A DNA stretch of 47,609 bases, taken from the NCBI RefSeq assembly GCF_018682675.1, contig NZ_JAFMTR010000085.1, forward strand, positions 1-47,609. Direction: 5' to 3'. The position numbers and the translations under genes are program-made. The DNA is from Sphingopyxis soli (GTDB taxonomy: Bacteria; Pseudomonadota; Alphaproteobacteria; Sphingomonadales; Sphingomonadaceae). This document shows positions 34,968 to 43,970 of this stretch, piece after piece. Position 1 is the first letter of the stretch; every line of letters begins with the position of its first letter. The notes below the pieces were generated by a model. The model had not been told where the DNA came from. It saw nothing but the letters and a program-made list of their open reading frames with translations, and ran no database searches.

Positions 34968-36230
34968 TTACGGCGCGCGCAGCAGCGCCACCGTCCCGTG
35001 GCCGCCGTCGGCGCAGACGCTGACGATCGCCCATGACCCGGAAGGCAGCGCCGACAGTTCCTTGACCGCCTGGCTGAGGTCGCGCGCGCCGGTCGCCGCG
35101 AAGGGGTGGCCGATCGCGACCGAGCCGCCGTTCGGGTTGACCCGGTCCCACGGGAAGGGGCCGAAGTCGAAATCGACGCCCGCGCGGTCCTTCGTCCAGC
35201 CGGGCTTTTCGAGCGCGGCGACGTTGGCGAGCAGTTGTGCCGCGAAGGCTTCGTGGATTTCCCACAGCGCGACGTCCTCGTAACGCAGCCCGTGCCGCGC
35301 GAGCAGGCGGGGGATCGCGAAGCTCGGCGCCATCAGCAGACCGTCGACATGATGATCGACTGCCGCAATCTCCTGATCGACCAGCTCGGCGAAGGGCGTT
35401 CCGGCGGGCAGGCGCGACAGCCCCGCCTCGGTCGCGACCCACAGCGCCGCGGCACCGTCGGTGATCGGCGAGCTGTTGCCCGCGGTCAGCGATCCCTTGC
35501 CCGATTTGTCGAAGGCGGGCGGCAGCGCGGCAAGTTTTTCGGCCGAGGTGTCGGCGCGCGGATTGGCGTCGCGCGCGAGTTCGGGGAGCGGAATGACGAG
35601 ATCGTCGAAGAAGCCGCGCTCCCAGCCCGCGACCGCGCGCTGGTGGCTCTTCAACGCCCACTCGTCCTGCGCTTCGCGGGTAATGCCCCACGCCTGCGCC
35701 GTTTCCTCCATATGGTCGCCCATCGTGCGGCCGGTGATGCGGTTCGCCCAGCCCTTGACCGGCAAGGTCAGGTCGTCGGCGGTCAGCGCCTGCAAGGCGG
35801 CGATCGCGGCGGGCGGGTCGGTGCGAAACAGCTTCGTGATCCGTTTCGATACGTCGAGCTTGAGCCCGATCGGTGGATTGCTCATCACCTCGGCGCCGCC
35901 GACAAGCGCAAGGTCGGCGCTGCCGCCGAGCATTCCGGCGGCGGCAAAGGCCGCGACCATGCTCGTCGAACAGGCAAGGACAGCGGAGAAGGCGGGAACG
36001 GTCGGGTCGAGCCCCGCATCGAGCCACACTTCCCGGCCGATATTGCTCCACCCGAGGCTCGGGATCACCGTGCCCCAGACGAACAGGTCGGGGCGCGCAA
36101 TATCGGCCATCGCCCTGGCGAGCGGGACCGACAGGCTGATCGCGTCATGGTCGGCAAGCGCGCCGCCGCCGCGTCCGAACGGGGTGCGAAGGCCGGAGGC
36201 GACGAAGATTTTCCGGGCGTAGCGCTGCAT
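34968..36230 (-). CDS. Acetyl-CoA acetyltransferase (thiolase family)
   Basis: A 420-residue thiolase. The nucleophile lies in VLACSTSMVA, the GGSVAIGHPFAATGARD motif replaces the usual GGSIALGHPIGATG, and the C-terminal SVCADGGHGTVALL supplies the second active-site Cys. The enzyme joins or splits acyl-CoA, in fatty acid breakdown or the acetoacetyl-CoA pathway; FadI-like is likely but the chain preference is not readable. ATG 36230 (MQRYARK) has GGGAG about nine bases upstream, better spaced than ATG 36236. It faces away from the downstream efflux operon. Confidence 0.88.
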   Translation of the reverse strand: MQRYARKIFVASGLRTPFGRGGGALADHDAISLSVPLARAMADIARPDLFVWGTVIPSLGWSNIGREVWLDAGLDPTVPAFSAVLACSTSMVAAFAAAGMLGGSADLALVGGAEVMSNPPIGLKLDVSKRITKLFRTDPPAAIAALQALTADDLTLPVKGWANRITGRTMGDHMEETAQAWGITREAQDEWALKSHQRAVAGWERGFFDDLVIPLPELARDANPRADTSAEKLAALPPAFDKSGKGSLTAGNSSPITDGAAALWVATEAGLSRLPAGTPFAELVDQEIAAVDHHVDGLLMAPSFAIPRLLARHGLRYEDVALWEIHEAFAAQLLANVAALEKPGWTKDRAGVDFDFGPFPWDRVNPNGGSVAIGHPFAATGARDLSQAVKELSALPSGSWAIVSVCADGGHGTVALLRAP

Positions 36231-36356
36231 GGTCATGAACTCCCGATGCGGATCGCGGGGCGGCGGAAATGCCGCGCGCAACGTCTATATTGGGAAACCA
36301 ATGTCGCCGGACAAGGCGCGATCCGGGCGGATTGCCTATGCCCGCAGAAACAAATT

Positions 36357-36384
36357 CTGTGTCCTCGCGATGGCGGGGACACAG
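36357..36384 (-). terminator. Terminator of the RND efflux operon
   Basis: On the minus strand CTGTGTCC and GGACACAG form an eight-base-pair perfect stem around a 12-base loop, followed by a T-rich tract. It begins eight bases after the stop of the outer-membrane factor gene, as expected for a factor-independent terminator. Confidence 0.65.
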
Positions 36385-36391
36385 GGCAATA

Positions 36392-37810
36392 TCAACTCCG
36401 GTTCCACCGTCCGCCGAGCGCGCGGAAAACGTCGACCTGCGCGTCGGCGATGCGCGCGTCGGCAAGCGCCAGCGAGGCTTCGGCTTCGGCAAAGGTGCGC
36501 TCGGCGTCGAGCGCAACGAGGCCGTCGATCTGCCCCTCGCGCTGCTGCGCGCGGGTGATCTTCACGGCAGTCTCGGCCTGGTCGCGCGCCGATTGCAGCG
36601 CCGTGCGGCGGTCGAGCAGATGCGCGTAGGACGACAGCGCCGTCTCGGTTTCCTCGAGCGCGCGCAGCACGGTGCCGTCGAAGGTCGCGAGTGCGGCCTG
36701 CGTGTCGGCCTCGGCCCCGGCGATGCGCGCGCGCGCGCCTTCCTGGTTGAGGAAGTTCCAGTTGATCAGCGGGCCGAGAAGCCAGCGCAGCGGCCCGCCG
36801 CCGAACAGGTCGCCCAGCCCGCCGCTCGTCTGTCCGACAGAGCCGCCGAGCGTGATCTTCGGATAAAGGTCCGATGTCGCGACACCGATCCGCGCGGTCG
36901 AGGCGGCGAGGCGGCGCTCGGCTGCGGCCACGTCGGGCCGCCGCGCCAGCAGCGCAGCGCCGTCGCCGACCGGGATCGGCTGGTCGAGGCGCAGCGTGGT
37001 GCGCCGTTCGGCCGCGATCGGCGGCAGTTCGGCGGGGCTGCGCCCGGTCAGTGTTGCGAGCCGGAACAGCGCGCCATCGCGCTCGGCGGCGATCGCCGGA
37101 ATGTCGGCCGCGCGCTGGTCGCGAAGCGCGGCGATGCGCGCGGTATCGAGCTTCGTCGTCAGCCCCACCTCGGCACGGCGCGCGGTGAGCGCGACGGACT
37201 TGTCGAGCAGCGCGACGATGCGTTCGGCGACGCCCAGCCGTTCGGCGGCCGAGGCGGCGTCGGCATAGGCGCGCGCGGTTTCGGCGGCGACGGTGACGCG
37301 CACCGCGTCGGCGTCGGCCTCGGCGGCGGCGACATCGCCGCGCGCCGCCTCGATCCCGCGCGAGACGCGGCCGAACAGGTCGACCTCATAGCCGACGGTC
37401 AGCCCGGCATCGACCTGCCAGCCGGTGCGGTCGGCGCCGGGCGGAACCTGACCCTCGCTGACGCGGCCATAGGTTGCCCCCGCGCCGAGGTTGGTCGAGG
37501 GCAGGCGGTCGCCGCGAACCTCGCGCAAGGACGCGCGCGCCCTGGCTATCCGCGCGACCGCGACGCGGACGTCGGTGTTCGCCGCGAGCGCATCGGCGAC
37601 GAGCCCGTCGAGCACCGGATCCTTATAGAGCCGCCACCATTCGGGGTCCGCGTCATTGGGGGCGGGAGCGGTGGTCGTCACGCCCTCGCGCGCCGAAAGG
37701 AAGGGGCCGGACGACGCCGCAGGGGGCGTGGGGCGGGCGTAGTCCGGCCCGACCGCGCAGGCCGAAAGCATCAGCGCGGATACGGTGACGAAAAGGGAAC
37801 GAAGAAGCAT
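36392..37810 (-). CDS. RND efflux outer-membrane factor, NodT/OprM-like lipoprotein
   Basis: A 472-residue protein. The signal peptide ends at the lipobox MLSAC (Cys18). The body has two related repeats of long coiled-coil helices and barrel strands, typical of TolC-type factors (e.g. WWRLYKDPVLDGLV at the start, LRALEETETALSSYAHL near the end). It forms the outer-membrane exit duct for the pump encoded next to it. It is the last gene of the operon, after a gap holding an inverted repeat, and is followed by a terminator. Confidence 0.92.
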   Translation of the reverse strand: MLLRSLFVTVSALMLSACAVGPDYARPTPPAASSGPFLSAREGVTTTAPAPNDADPEWWRLYKDPVLDGLVADALAANTDVRVAVARIARARASLREVRGDRLPSTNLGAGATYGRVSEGQVPPGADRTGWQVDAGLTVGYEVDLFGRVSRGIEAARGDVAAAEADADAVRVTVAAETARAYADAASAAERLGVAERIVALLDKSVALTARRAEVGLTTKLDTARIAALRDQRAADIPAIAAERDGALFRLATLTGRSPAELPPIAAERRTTLRLDQPIPVGDGAALLARRPDVAAAERRLAASTARIGVATSDLYPKITLGGSVGQTSGGLGDLFGGGPLRWLLGPLINWNFLNQEGARARIAGAEADTQAALATFDGTVLRALEETETALSSYAHLLDRRTALQSARDQAETAVKITRAQQREGQIDGLVALDAERTFAEAEASLALADARIADAQVDVFRALGGRWNRS

Positions 37811-37844
37811 CGAAGGTCTCCTGAACTTGCTTTCAAATCATCTA

Positions 37845-37929
37845 TGCTCCCCCGCGAAGGCGGGGGGCCATCATCGGACGATGCAAACCGGAGCCGACCG
37901 GAGATGGGTCCCCGCCTTCGCGGGAACGC
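37845..37929. repeat. Inverted repeat between pump and outer-membrane factor
   Basis: CCCCCGCGAAGGCGGGGG (near 37849-37867) and TCCCCGCCTTCGCGGGA (near 37909-37925) form a large stem-loop. This sequence type is a frequent intergenic element in sphingomonads. Lying in the 138-base gap inside the efflux operon, it may trim or stabilise the messenger. Confidence 0.6.
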
Positions 37930-37948
37930 ACAGATATTGGCAAAAACA

Positions 37949-40900
37949 TTACTCCGCCGGCTGCAGCGCGGGTTCGGCAGGACCGCCGCGGCCGCGCAGG
38001 GCCGCGATACGGTCGCCGAGCGCGCGGCAGACGACATAGAAGGTGGGGGTGAAGAGCAGGCCGAACGCGGTCACGCCGATCATCCCGAAGAAGACCGCGG
38101 TGCCGAGCGCCTGACGCAGCTCCGCACCCGCGCCGCTCGCGATCAGCAGCGGCACCGCGCCGAGGATGAAGGCGAAGCTGGTCATCAGGATCGGACGCAG
38201 GCGGTCGCGCGCGGCGCGCACCGCGGCTTCGACCGGCGACAGACCATCCTGTTCTTCGGCCTGCTTAGCGAATTCGACGATCAGGATCGCATTCTTCGCC
38301 GCGAGCGCGATGAGCACGACGAGCCCGATCTGCGTCAGGACATTATTGTCCATCCCGCGCAGATTGACGCCGACCATCGCCGCGAACAGGCACATCGGCA
38401 CGATCAGGATGATCGACAGCGGCAAGGTCAGGCTCTCGTACTGCGCCGCCAGCACCAGGAAGACGAACACGACCGCCAGCGCGAAGACGAGCGCCGCCGT
38501 GCTGCCCGCCGCCTTCTGCTGATAGGCGATGCCGGTCCATTCGGTGCCGTAACCCGCAGGAAGCGTTTCGGCCGCGAGCTTCTCCATCGTCGTCAGCGAC
38601 GCGCCCGAGCTGTACCCCGGCGCGGTGTCGCCATCGACCTCGACCGCAGGATAGAGGTTATAGCGGACGACGCGGTACGGACCGGTCTTGTCCCTGAAGG
38701 TCGCGACCGAACCGATCGGCACCATTTCGCCGGTGTTCGAGCGCGTCTGCAGGTTGGCGATGTCGGCGACCGACTGGCGGAAGGGCGCATCGGCCTGTGC
38801 GGTGACGCGATAGGTGCGGCCGAGCAGGTTGAAGTCGTTGACGAACGCCGATCCCAGATAGACCTGCAACGTCTCGAACACGCGCTCGGGGGGCACGCCG
38901 AGAAGATTCGCCTTCGCCCGGTCGATGTCGGCATAGACGCGCGGGCTGCCGGTGTCGAAGAAGGTGAAGACCTGCGCCAGACCCGGCGTCTGGTTCGCCT
39001 TGCCGATCAGCTTGCCCGATTCCTCGGCCAGCTTCTGGTATCCGTGACCGCCGCGGTCCTGCACCATCATCCGGTAGCCGCCGGCCGAGCCGATGCCCTG
39101 GATCAGCGGCGGCGGGATCACGATCACGCGCGCTTCGGTGATGTCGGCGACGTCGGCGCGGGCTTCGTTCATGATCTCGTCGAAGCTGACGCCGAGCTTC
39201 CTCCGTTCCTCGAAGCTCTTGAGCGGGAAATAGGCCGCGGCGGCGTTCGGGGCGAGCGTCTGCGACGGCCCGTCGAAGCCCGCGAGCATCACCGAACCGA
39301 GAATGCCTTTATTGGGCAAAATCCGCTCGGCGACCTTGCGCAGCGCCGCGTCGGTGCGTTCGACCGAGGCGCCGGGCGGCAGCTGGACGACCGCGAGGAA
39401 ATAGCCTTGATCCTGCGCCGGAATGAAGCCTGTCGGCGTTGCCCAGAACAGGCCCGCCGTGGCGGCGATCAGCCCGCCATAGGTGATCATCATCCGCTTC
39501 GGGCGCCGGACGAGCCGGTCGGTGAGCGAGGCATAGCCATTGCTCATCTTCTCGAACGCCGCGTTGAAGGCGTCGCCGGCGCGGCCCGCCAGTGCGCGGA
39601 GGCGCGAGGGTTTGGCGGGCGCGGCGTGCGGCTTCAGCAGGATCGCGGCGAGCGCGGGCGACAGCGTCAGCGAGACGATCAGCGAGATGATCGTCGCGGT
39701 CGAGATCGTCACCGCGAACTGCTGATAGAAGGCGCCCGACAGCCCGGTCAGGAACAGCGTGGGGACGAACACCGCGCAGAGCACGAGGACGATCGCGACG
39801 AGCGCGCCCGACACCTCGTCCATCGAGGTCTGCGCGGCCTTCAGCGACGACAGTCCCCGTTCGAGGTTGCGCTCGACATTCTCGACCACGACGATCGCGT
39901 CGTCGACGACGATGCCGATCGCGAGCACCAGCCCGAACAGCGACAGATTGTTGAGGCTGTAGCCGAACGCCGCGAGCACGGTGAAGGTGCCGACGAGCGA
40001 TATGGGAATGGCGACGATCGGGATCACCGCGGCGCGCCACTTCTGCAGGAACACCAGGATCACAATGACGACGAGGACCATTGCCTCCAGCAGCGTATCC
40101 TTCACCGCGTCGATCGACTGCTCGATGAACTTGGTGGGATTATAGATGACGCGATATTCGAGGCCTTTGGGGAAAGTCTTCGACGCGGCCTCCATCTCGG
40201 CCTCGATCGCCTTGGCGGCTTCGAGCGCGTTCGACCCCGGGCGCTGGAACGCCGCGAGCAGCACCGTCGGGTCGCCCGACAGATAGGTGTTGCTGTTATA
40301 GTCCGACGCGCCGAGCTCGACGCGCGCGACGTCGGCGACGCGAACCTGCCGCCCGTCGGCGTCGGTGCGGATCACGACATCGGCGAACTGCTGCGGGTCG
40401 GCGAGGCGGCCCTGCGTCTCGACGTTGAGCTGATAGGCGTTGCCGCTCGCATAGGGCGGCTGGCCGAGCGAGCCCGCCGCGACCTGCACATTCTGCGCGC
40501 GCAGCGCCGCCACGATCTCGCCCGCGGTCAGGTTGAGCGCCGCGGCGCGCGTCGGGTCGATCCAGACGCGCATCGCATAGTCGCGCGCGCCGAACAGGCG
40601 GACGTCGCCGACGCCGTCGATACGGCTGAGGCGGTCCTTGAGCTGGGTCAGCGCATAGTTGGAGAGGTACGAACGATCGAGCGACTTGTCGGGCGAGACG
40701 AGGTTCACCACCATCAGAAAGTCGGGCGAGGTCTTGCGCGTCACGACGCCGAGGCGCTGCACCTCCTCGGGCAGGCGCGGCACCGCGATCGCGACGCGGT
40801 TCTGCACCAGCACCTGCGCGGCGTCGAGGTCGGTGCCGATCTTGAAGGTGACGGTGATCGTCACCGTCCCGTCGCCGGTCGACTGGCTCGACTGGTAGAG

Positions 40901-41131
40901 CATGTTGTCGACGCCGTTGATTTCCTGCTCGATCGGCGTCGCCACCGTCTCGGCGACGGTCTCGGCCGACGCGCCGGGATAGCTGGCGGTGACCGTGACC
41001 GTCGGCGGGACGATGTCGGGATATTGCGAGACGGGCAGCGACCAATAGGCGATCGCGCCGACAAGGGTGATGATCACCGCGATGACCGCGGCAAAGATCG
41101 GGCGCATGATGAAAAAGCGCGAAAGACGCAT
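37949..41131 (-). CDS. RND (HAE-1) multidrug efflux pump subunit
   Basis: A 1060-residue inner-membrane protein with the usual 12 helices and two large periplasmic loops. The proton-relay pair of aspartates lies in GIVVDDAIVVVENVER near residue 408, and the N-terminus MRLSRFFIMRPIFAAVIAVIITLVG is typical of MexF/AcrB-type pumps. It exports drugs, solvents or metabolites using the proton gradient as part of the tripartite system. It lies in one operon with adaptor and exit duct under the TetR-type repressor. The substrate is not readable. Confidence 0.95.
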   Translation of the reverse strand: MRLSRFFIMRPIFAAVIAVIITLVGAIAYWSLPVSQYPDIVPPTVTVTASYPGASAETVAETVATPIEQEINGVDNMLYQSSQSTGDGTVTITVTFKIGTDLDAAQVLVQNRVAIAVPRLPEEVQRLGVVTRKTSPDFLMVVNLVSPDKSLDRSYLSNYALTQLKDRLSRIDGVGDVRLFGARDYAMRVWIDPTRAAALNLTAGEIVAALRAQNVQVAAGSLGQPPYASGNAYQLNVETQGRLADPQQFADVVIRTDADGRQVRVADVARVELGASDYNSNTYLSGDPTVLLAAFQRPGSNALEAAKAIEAEMEAASKTFPKGLEYRVIYNPTKFIEQSIDAVKDTLLEAMVLVVIVILVFLQKWRAAVIPIVAIPISLVGTFTVLAAFGYSLNNLSLFGLVLAIGIVVDDAIVVVENVERNLERGLSSLKAAQTSMDEVSGALVAIVLVLCAVFVPTLFLTGLSGAFYQQFAVTISTATIISLIVSLTLSPALAAILLKPHAAPAKPSRLRALAGRAGDAFNAAFEKMSNGYASLTDRLVRRPKRMMITYGGLIAATAGLFWATPTGFIPAQDQGYFLAVVQLPPGASVERTDAALRKVAERILPNKGILGSVMLAGFDGPSQTLAPNAAAAYFPLKSFEERRKLGVSFDEIMNEARADVADITEARVIVIPPPLIQGIGSAGGYRMMVQDRGGHGYQKLAEESGKLIGKANQTPGLAQVFTFFDTGSPRVYADIDRAKANLLGVPPERVFETLQVYLGSAFVNDFNLLGRTYRVTAQADAPFRQSVADIANLQTRSNTGEMVPIGSVATFRDKTGPYRVVRYNLYPAVEVDGDTAPGYSSGASLTTMEKLAAETLPAGYGTEWTGIAYQQKAAGSTAALVFALAVVFVFLVLAAQYESLTLPLSIILIVPMCLFAAMVGVNLRGMDNNVLTQIGLVVLIALAAKNAILIVEFAKQAEEQDGLSPVEAAVRAARDRLRPILMTSFAFILGAVPLLIASGAGAELRQALGTAVFFGMIGVTAFGLLFTPTFYVVCRALGDRIAALRGRGGPAEPALQPAE

Positions 41132-41171
41132 GACGGGCTCCCCGGACTGGAGGATCGAATTTCCAAATTAC

Positions 41172-41282
41172 CCCCTCCCGCTTGCGGGAGGGGCAGTGAG
41201 GCTTGCGAGCTTGCTCGCTAGCCGCAGCGGGGAGGGCATCGGACCTACGGGCCCTCCCCAACCCCCTCTCTGAAGGGAGGGG
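41172..41282. repeat. Cluster of inverted repeats between adaptor and pump genes
   Basis: Three stem-loops lie in the 160-base gap of the efflux operon: CCCCTCCCG/CGGGAGGGG (41172-41193), GGGGAGGG/CCCTCCCC (41229-41236 with 41252-41259), and CCCTC/GGGAGGGG (about 41262-41282). They resemble common sphingomonad intergenic repeats and could act as messenger-stabilising or weakly terminating structures that lower pump expression relative to the adaptor. Confidence 0.55.
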
Positions 41283-41291
41283 CTTTCAGGC

Positions 41292-42569
41292 TCAGCGCGC
41301 GAAGGTCGCTTCGCCGACCAGCGCGGTGCTCGGCGGCGCGGCGGTCGCGGCAACCGGCGCGATCTTGCCGGCGCGCGTCTTCACCTTGCTGCCGGGCTGC
41401 GCGAGCTGGGTGCCGACGATCACGATGCGGTCGGCCGGCGTGACGCCGCCGCGCACGACGCGCAGGCCGTCGACGACGGGACCGAGCTGTACCTCGCGCA
41501 CTGCGACCTGACCGTCCTTGCCGACCACGAGCAGCGTCTTGCGCGCCTGATCGGTCTGGATGGCCGCGTCGGGGACGAGCAAAGCGCGTTCCTTTGCGCC
41601 GCTCGACAGGCGCATGTTGCCGAACATGCCGGGCGACAGGAACAGGTCGGGGTTCGCAATCACCGCGCGGCCGCGGATCGTGCCCGACCGCGGGTCGATG
41701 CCATTGTCGGTGAAGTCGAGCTTGCCGGTGCGGCTGTAGCTCGTCTCGTCCTGCAGTTTGACCTGCACCTCGGTCCCCTTGGCGCCCTCTTCCTGCGCGC
41801 GCTTCGCTTTCAGGAACAGGCCTTCGGAGCCGTTGAAGCTGAAGTAGATCGGGTCGAGTGCGTTGATCGTCGTCAGCAGGCTGCCGGCGCTGCCTTCGCC
41901 CGCGGCGACGAGGTTGCCGGCGTCGACGCGGCGGTCGGAGATGCGGCCGCTGATCGGCGCGCGGACCTGCGTGAACTCCATGTCGAGCGCGCGCGAGCGG
42001 ACCCGCGCTTCGGCGGCCGCGAGGCTCGCCGAGGCGGCGCGCACCCGGGCGTTCAGCTGGTCGAGATCGCTCTGCGACACCGCCTCGTCGGCAACCAGCC
42101 GGTTGGCGCGGGCGAGATTGGTCTGCGCCAGCGCGAGATCGCTGCGCGCGCTCGCCGCTTCGGCGCGGGCTTCGGCGAGCGCGGCGGCGAACGGACGCGG
42201 GTCGATCGTGAAGAGCAGCTGGCCCTTGCGGACGATCTGGCCGTCGGTGAAGTGGACGCCGGTAAGCTGGCCCGACACGCGCGGGCGCACTTCGACCGAG
42301 TTCACCGCCTCGAAGCGGCCGACATAATCGTCCCATTCGTTGATGTCGCGCACCAGCGGCGCCGCGACGGTGACGACCGGAACCGGCGGCGCGGCGTTCG
42401 CCGGCGCTTCGCGGTGGGTCAGACCCCAGCCGGCGGCGACAAGCAGGATGGCGGGAAGGCCGTATTTCAGGCCGCGAGTGCGCCAGCGGCGCTTCGCGAC
42501 ATCGCTCGGAGCGGCGACGAGGGCGGCTTCGGCCGTCTCCTCGCCCTTGATGGGGGAGAGCATGTTCAT
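41292..42569 (-). CDS. RND efflux periplasmic adaptor (MFP) subunit
   Basis: A 425-residue protein. One N-terminal membrane helix (about 33-50) anchors it. The biotinyl-lipoyl-like hairpin starts WDDYVGRFEAVNSVEVRPRVSGQL, a coiled-coil hairpin (LAEARAEAASARSDLALAQTNLARA... VSQSDLDQ) follows, and a beta-barrel and membrane-proximal domain end it. It bridges the pump and exit duct. The start at ATG 42569 lies four bases after the stop of the preceding small gene, so they are one transcript. Confidence 0.92.
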   Translation of the reverse strand: MNMLSPIKGEETAEAALVAAPSDVAKRRWRTRGLKYGLPAILLVAAGWGLTHREAPANAAPPVPVVTVAAPLVRDINEWDDYVGRFEAVNSVEVRPRVSGQLTGVHFTDGQIVRKGQLLFTIDPRPFAAALAEARAEAASARSDLALAQTNLARANRLVADEAVSQSDLDQLNARVRAASASLAAAEARVRSRALDMEFTQVRAPISGRISDRRVDAGNLVAAGEGSAGSLLTTINALDPIYFSFNGSEGLFLKAKRAQEEGAKGTEVQVKLQDETSYSRTGKLDFTDNGIDPRSGTIRGRAVIANPDLFLSPGMFGNMRLSSGAKERALLVPDAAIQTDQARKTLLVVGKDGQVAVREVQLGPVVDGLRVVRGGVTPADRIVIVGTQLAQPGSKVKTRAGKIAPVAATAAPPSTALVGEATFAR

Positions 42570-42573
42570 GGGA

Positions 42574-42990
42574 TTACTTTCGGAAAAGGCGGGCGACGTG
42601 CACTTCGGCGACACGCTTGCCGAGCAGTTCATAATGGTCGGCGCTGAAACCGGCCTCGAAGAAGGCGCGGATTTCGTGCTTCGGCACCGAATAGCTGTGG
42701 TGCCAGGTCAGCACCGCCATACGGCGCAGCGCCTCGAGCTTCGGATCGGCCAGGCGGCGGTTGAAGCCTTCGCCGAAGATCCGGCCGAGGAATTTCTGGA
42801 AGCGCCCGGGTTCGCGCAGGCTCGAAGGCCGGTCGTGACGCGCGAGCATCACGACCGACCACTCGAGCGCCGAAAAGCCGGCGGGAATATCGGCTTTCGG
42901 CGCCGCGGGGGACAACGCGGGGGCGAAATGCTTGGGGTTTGCGGCGGCGATGGCGCTGGCGAACCCGTCGTTCAGTGCAAGATAGGCCAT
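42574..42990 (-). CDS. Conserved-looking small protein, first gene of the efflux operon
   Basis: A 138-residue cytoplasmic protein that I do not recognise. It is mainly helical, with no signal peptide or membrane helix. Recognisable stretches are SALEWSVVMLARHDRPSSLR, GRFQKFLGRIFGE and LTWHHSYSVPKHEIRAFFEAGFSADHYELL. It has an excellent AGGAGG ribosome site before ATG 42990 and is only four bases from the adaptor gene, so it belongs to the efflux operon. A small regulatory or accessory role is possible, but only its position suggests this. Confidence 0.7.
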   Translation of the reverse strand: MAYLALNDGFASAIAAANPKHFAPALSPAAPKADIPAGFSALEWSVVMLARHDRPSSLREPGRFQKFLGRIFGEGFNRRLADPKLEALRRMAVLTWHHSYSVPKHEIRAFFEAGFSADHYELLGKRVAEVHVARLFRK

Positions 42991-43027
42991 GGTTCGATCC
43001 TCCTGGGGATGAGGGTTGTATCGGGGT

Positions 43028-43072
43028 GCCGGGCGCAAGGGGGCGCGAACCCCGGGGACACTTGCGCCCGGC
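43028..43072 (-). promoter_or_regulatory. Strong hairpin in the efflux operon leader
   Basis: GCCGGGCGCAAG (43028-43039) and CTTGCGCCCGGC (43061-43072) form a perfect 12-base-pair stem with a 21-base loop that itself contains G- and C-runs. It lies within the predicted leader, about 37 bases before the start codon. No T-run follows on the minus strand, so an intrinsic terminator is unlikely; a messenger-stability or translation-control structure is more likely. Confidence 0.55.
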
Positions 43073-43160
43073 GAGGGGAGATTCTGGGTATGAGGAACCG
43101 TCCGCCGCCCGGCGGGCGTCAGCGCAAAATTCCGGAAGATGTTAAAGCTGGGCTAGCGAA

Positions 43161-43238
43161 CTAGTCCCGGGTGCAGTCGCAGCGGCTCATCGGCGTTTCC
43201 CTTCGCTTCTGGCGGCGGGGCAGGAGCGCCCTGACCAT
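43161..43238 (-). CDS. Candidate upstream leader ORF of the efflux operon
   Basis: Within the roughly 255-base leader a 25-codon ORF runs from ATG 43238, with an internal in-frame ATG at 43190 preceded by AAGGGAAA. The short form would read MSRCDCTRD. The first ATG lies only about six bases after the predicted transcript start. A chance ORF is quite possible in this GC-rich region; no conservation could be tested. Confidence 0.25.
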   Translation of the reverse strand: MVRALLPRRQKRRETPMSRCDCTRD

Positions 43239-43245
43239 CTGTACT

Positions 43246-43300
43246 GAACGGTATATAAACCTGCCGTTCATCTTGTCAAGGAGTTTTGTACCGGTCGGTA
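43246..43300. promoter_or_regulatory. Efflux operon promoter with two operator-like palindromes
   Basis: On the minus strand TTGACA (43274-43279) and TATATA (43252-43257) are 16 bases apart and form a strong sigma-70 promoter for the efflux operon. A perfect inverted repeat GAACGG-12-CCGTTC (43246-43269) covers the -10, and TACCG-GT-CGGTA (43289-43300) lies just upstream of the -35. Both are plausible sites for the adjacent TetR repressor. The stretch CGGTATATAA at 43249-43258 recurs at the tetR promoter. Confidence 0.65.
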
Positions 43301-43349
43301 TCGAAAATTTTTCGGGCGGCGATTTTTTTCTTTCGCCGACCGACCGGCC

Positions 43350-43961
43350 CTATTTGCTCGGCCACAGCGCCAGGCTGGTGTCGACCAGCCGCTCGAGTTC
43401 GGCGCGGGTCGCGCCGGCCCCCGCTTGCACGGTAATTCCCTGCAGGATCGCGTAAAGAAAGCTCGTCAGCCCCTCGGCATCGATGTGCGCGGGCAGGTCG
43501 CCTTCGCGCTTTGCCTGTTCGAACCGCTCGACCAGCGCCCGCTGCGACGAGGCGCGGCGGCGGATCACATCGGCCTTGATCGACTCGGCCTCGGGGCTGC
43601 ACGCGAGCGAACTCATCAGCCCCATGCAGCCGTGCGGCTCGCCGTCGGCGGCGTGGACATCGACCCCGCCGCGCAGATAATATTCCGCGACCTTGCGCGC
43701 CGTCGGCTGCCGGAGCGCGGCGCGCGTATATTCGAGCTTCTCCGCCTCGTAGAGGTCCAGCGCCTTGTGAAACAAGGCTTCCTTGTTCCCGAAGGCGGCA
43801 TAGAGGCTGGGCTTGGTGATGCCCATCGCCTCGGTAAGGTCGGTCATCGACGCGCCGTCATAGCCCTTCGCCCAGAAGACGTGCAGGGCTTCTGCCAACG
43901 CCTTGTCGACGCAGAACTCACGCGGACGTCCCTTGACCGGGGGGGCAATTGTGCTTTCCAT
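43350..43961 (-). CDS. TetR/AcrR-family repressor of the efflux operon
   Basis: A 203-residue protein. The N-terminal helix-turn-helix reads ALAEALHVFWAKGYDGASMTDLTEAMGITKPSLYAAFGNKEALFHKAL, the classic TetR pattern. The C-terminal ligand domain (about 75-200) has no recognisable specificity. It sits 359 bases upstream of the efflux operon in the same direction with its own promoter, so it is most likely the local repressor, released by a pump substrate. The ATG at 43961 begins MESTIAPP. Its message may be nearly leaderless. Confidence 0.92.
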   Translation of the reverse strand: MESTIAPPVKGRPREFCVDKALAEALHVFWAKGYDGASMTDLTEAMGITKPSLYAAFGNKEALFHKALDLYEAEKLEYTRAALRQPTARKVAEYYLRGGVDVHAADGEPHGCMGLMSSLACSPEAESIKADVIRRRASSQRALVERFEQAKREGDLPAHIDAEGLTSFLYAILQGITVQAGAGATRAELERLVDTSLALWPSK

Positions 43962-43970
43962 AACGAGCGG

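Noticed and set aside
36269..41221. A 1650-residue open frame on the plus strand over the efflux operon
   Set aside because: It is antisense to the outer-membrane factor and pump genes, with low-complexity Arg/Asp-rich sequence and no recognisable motif.
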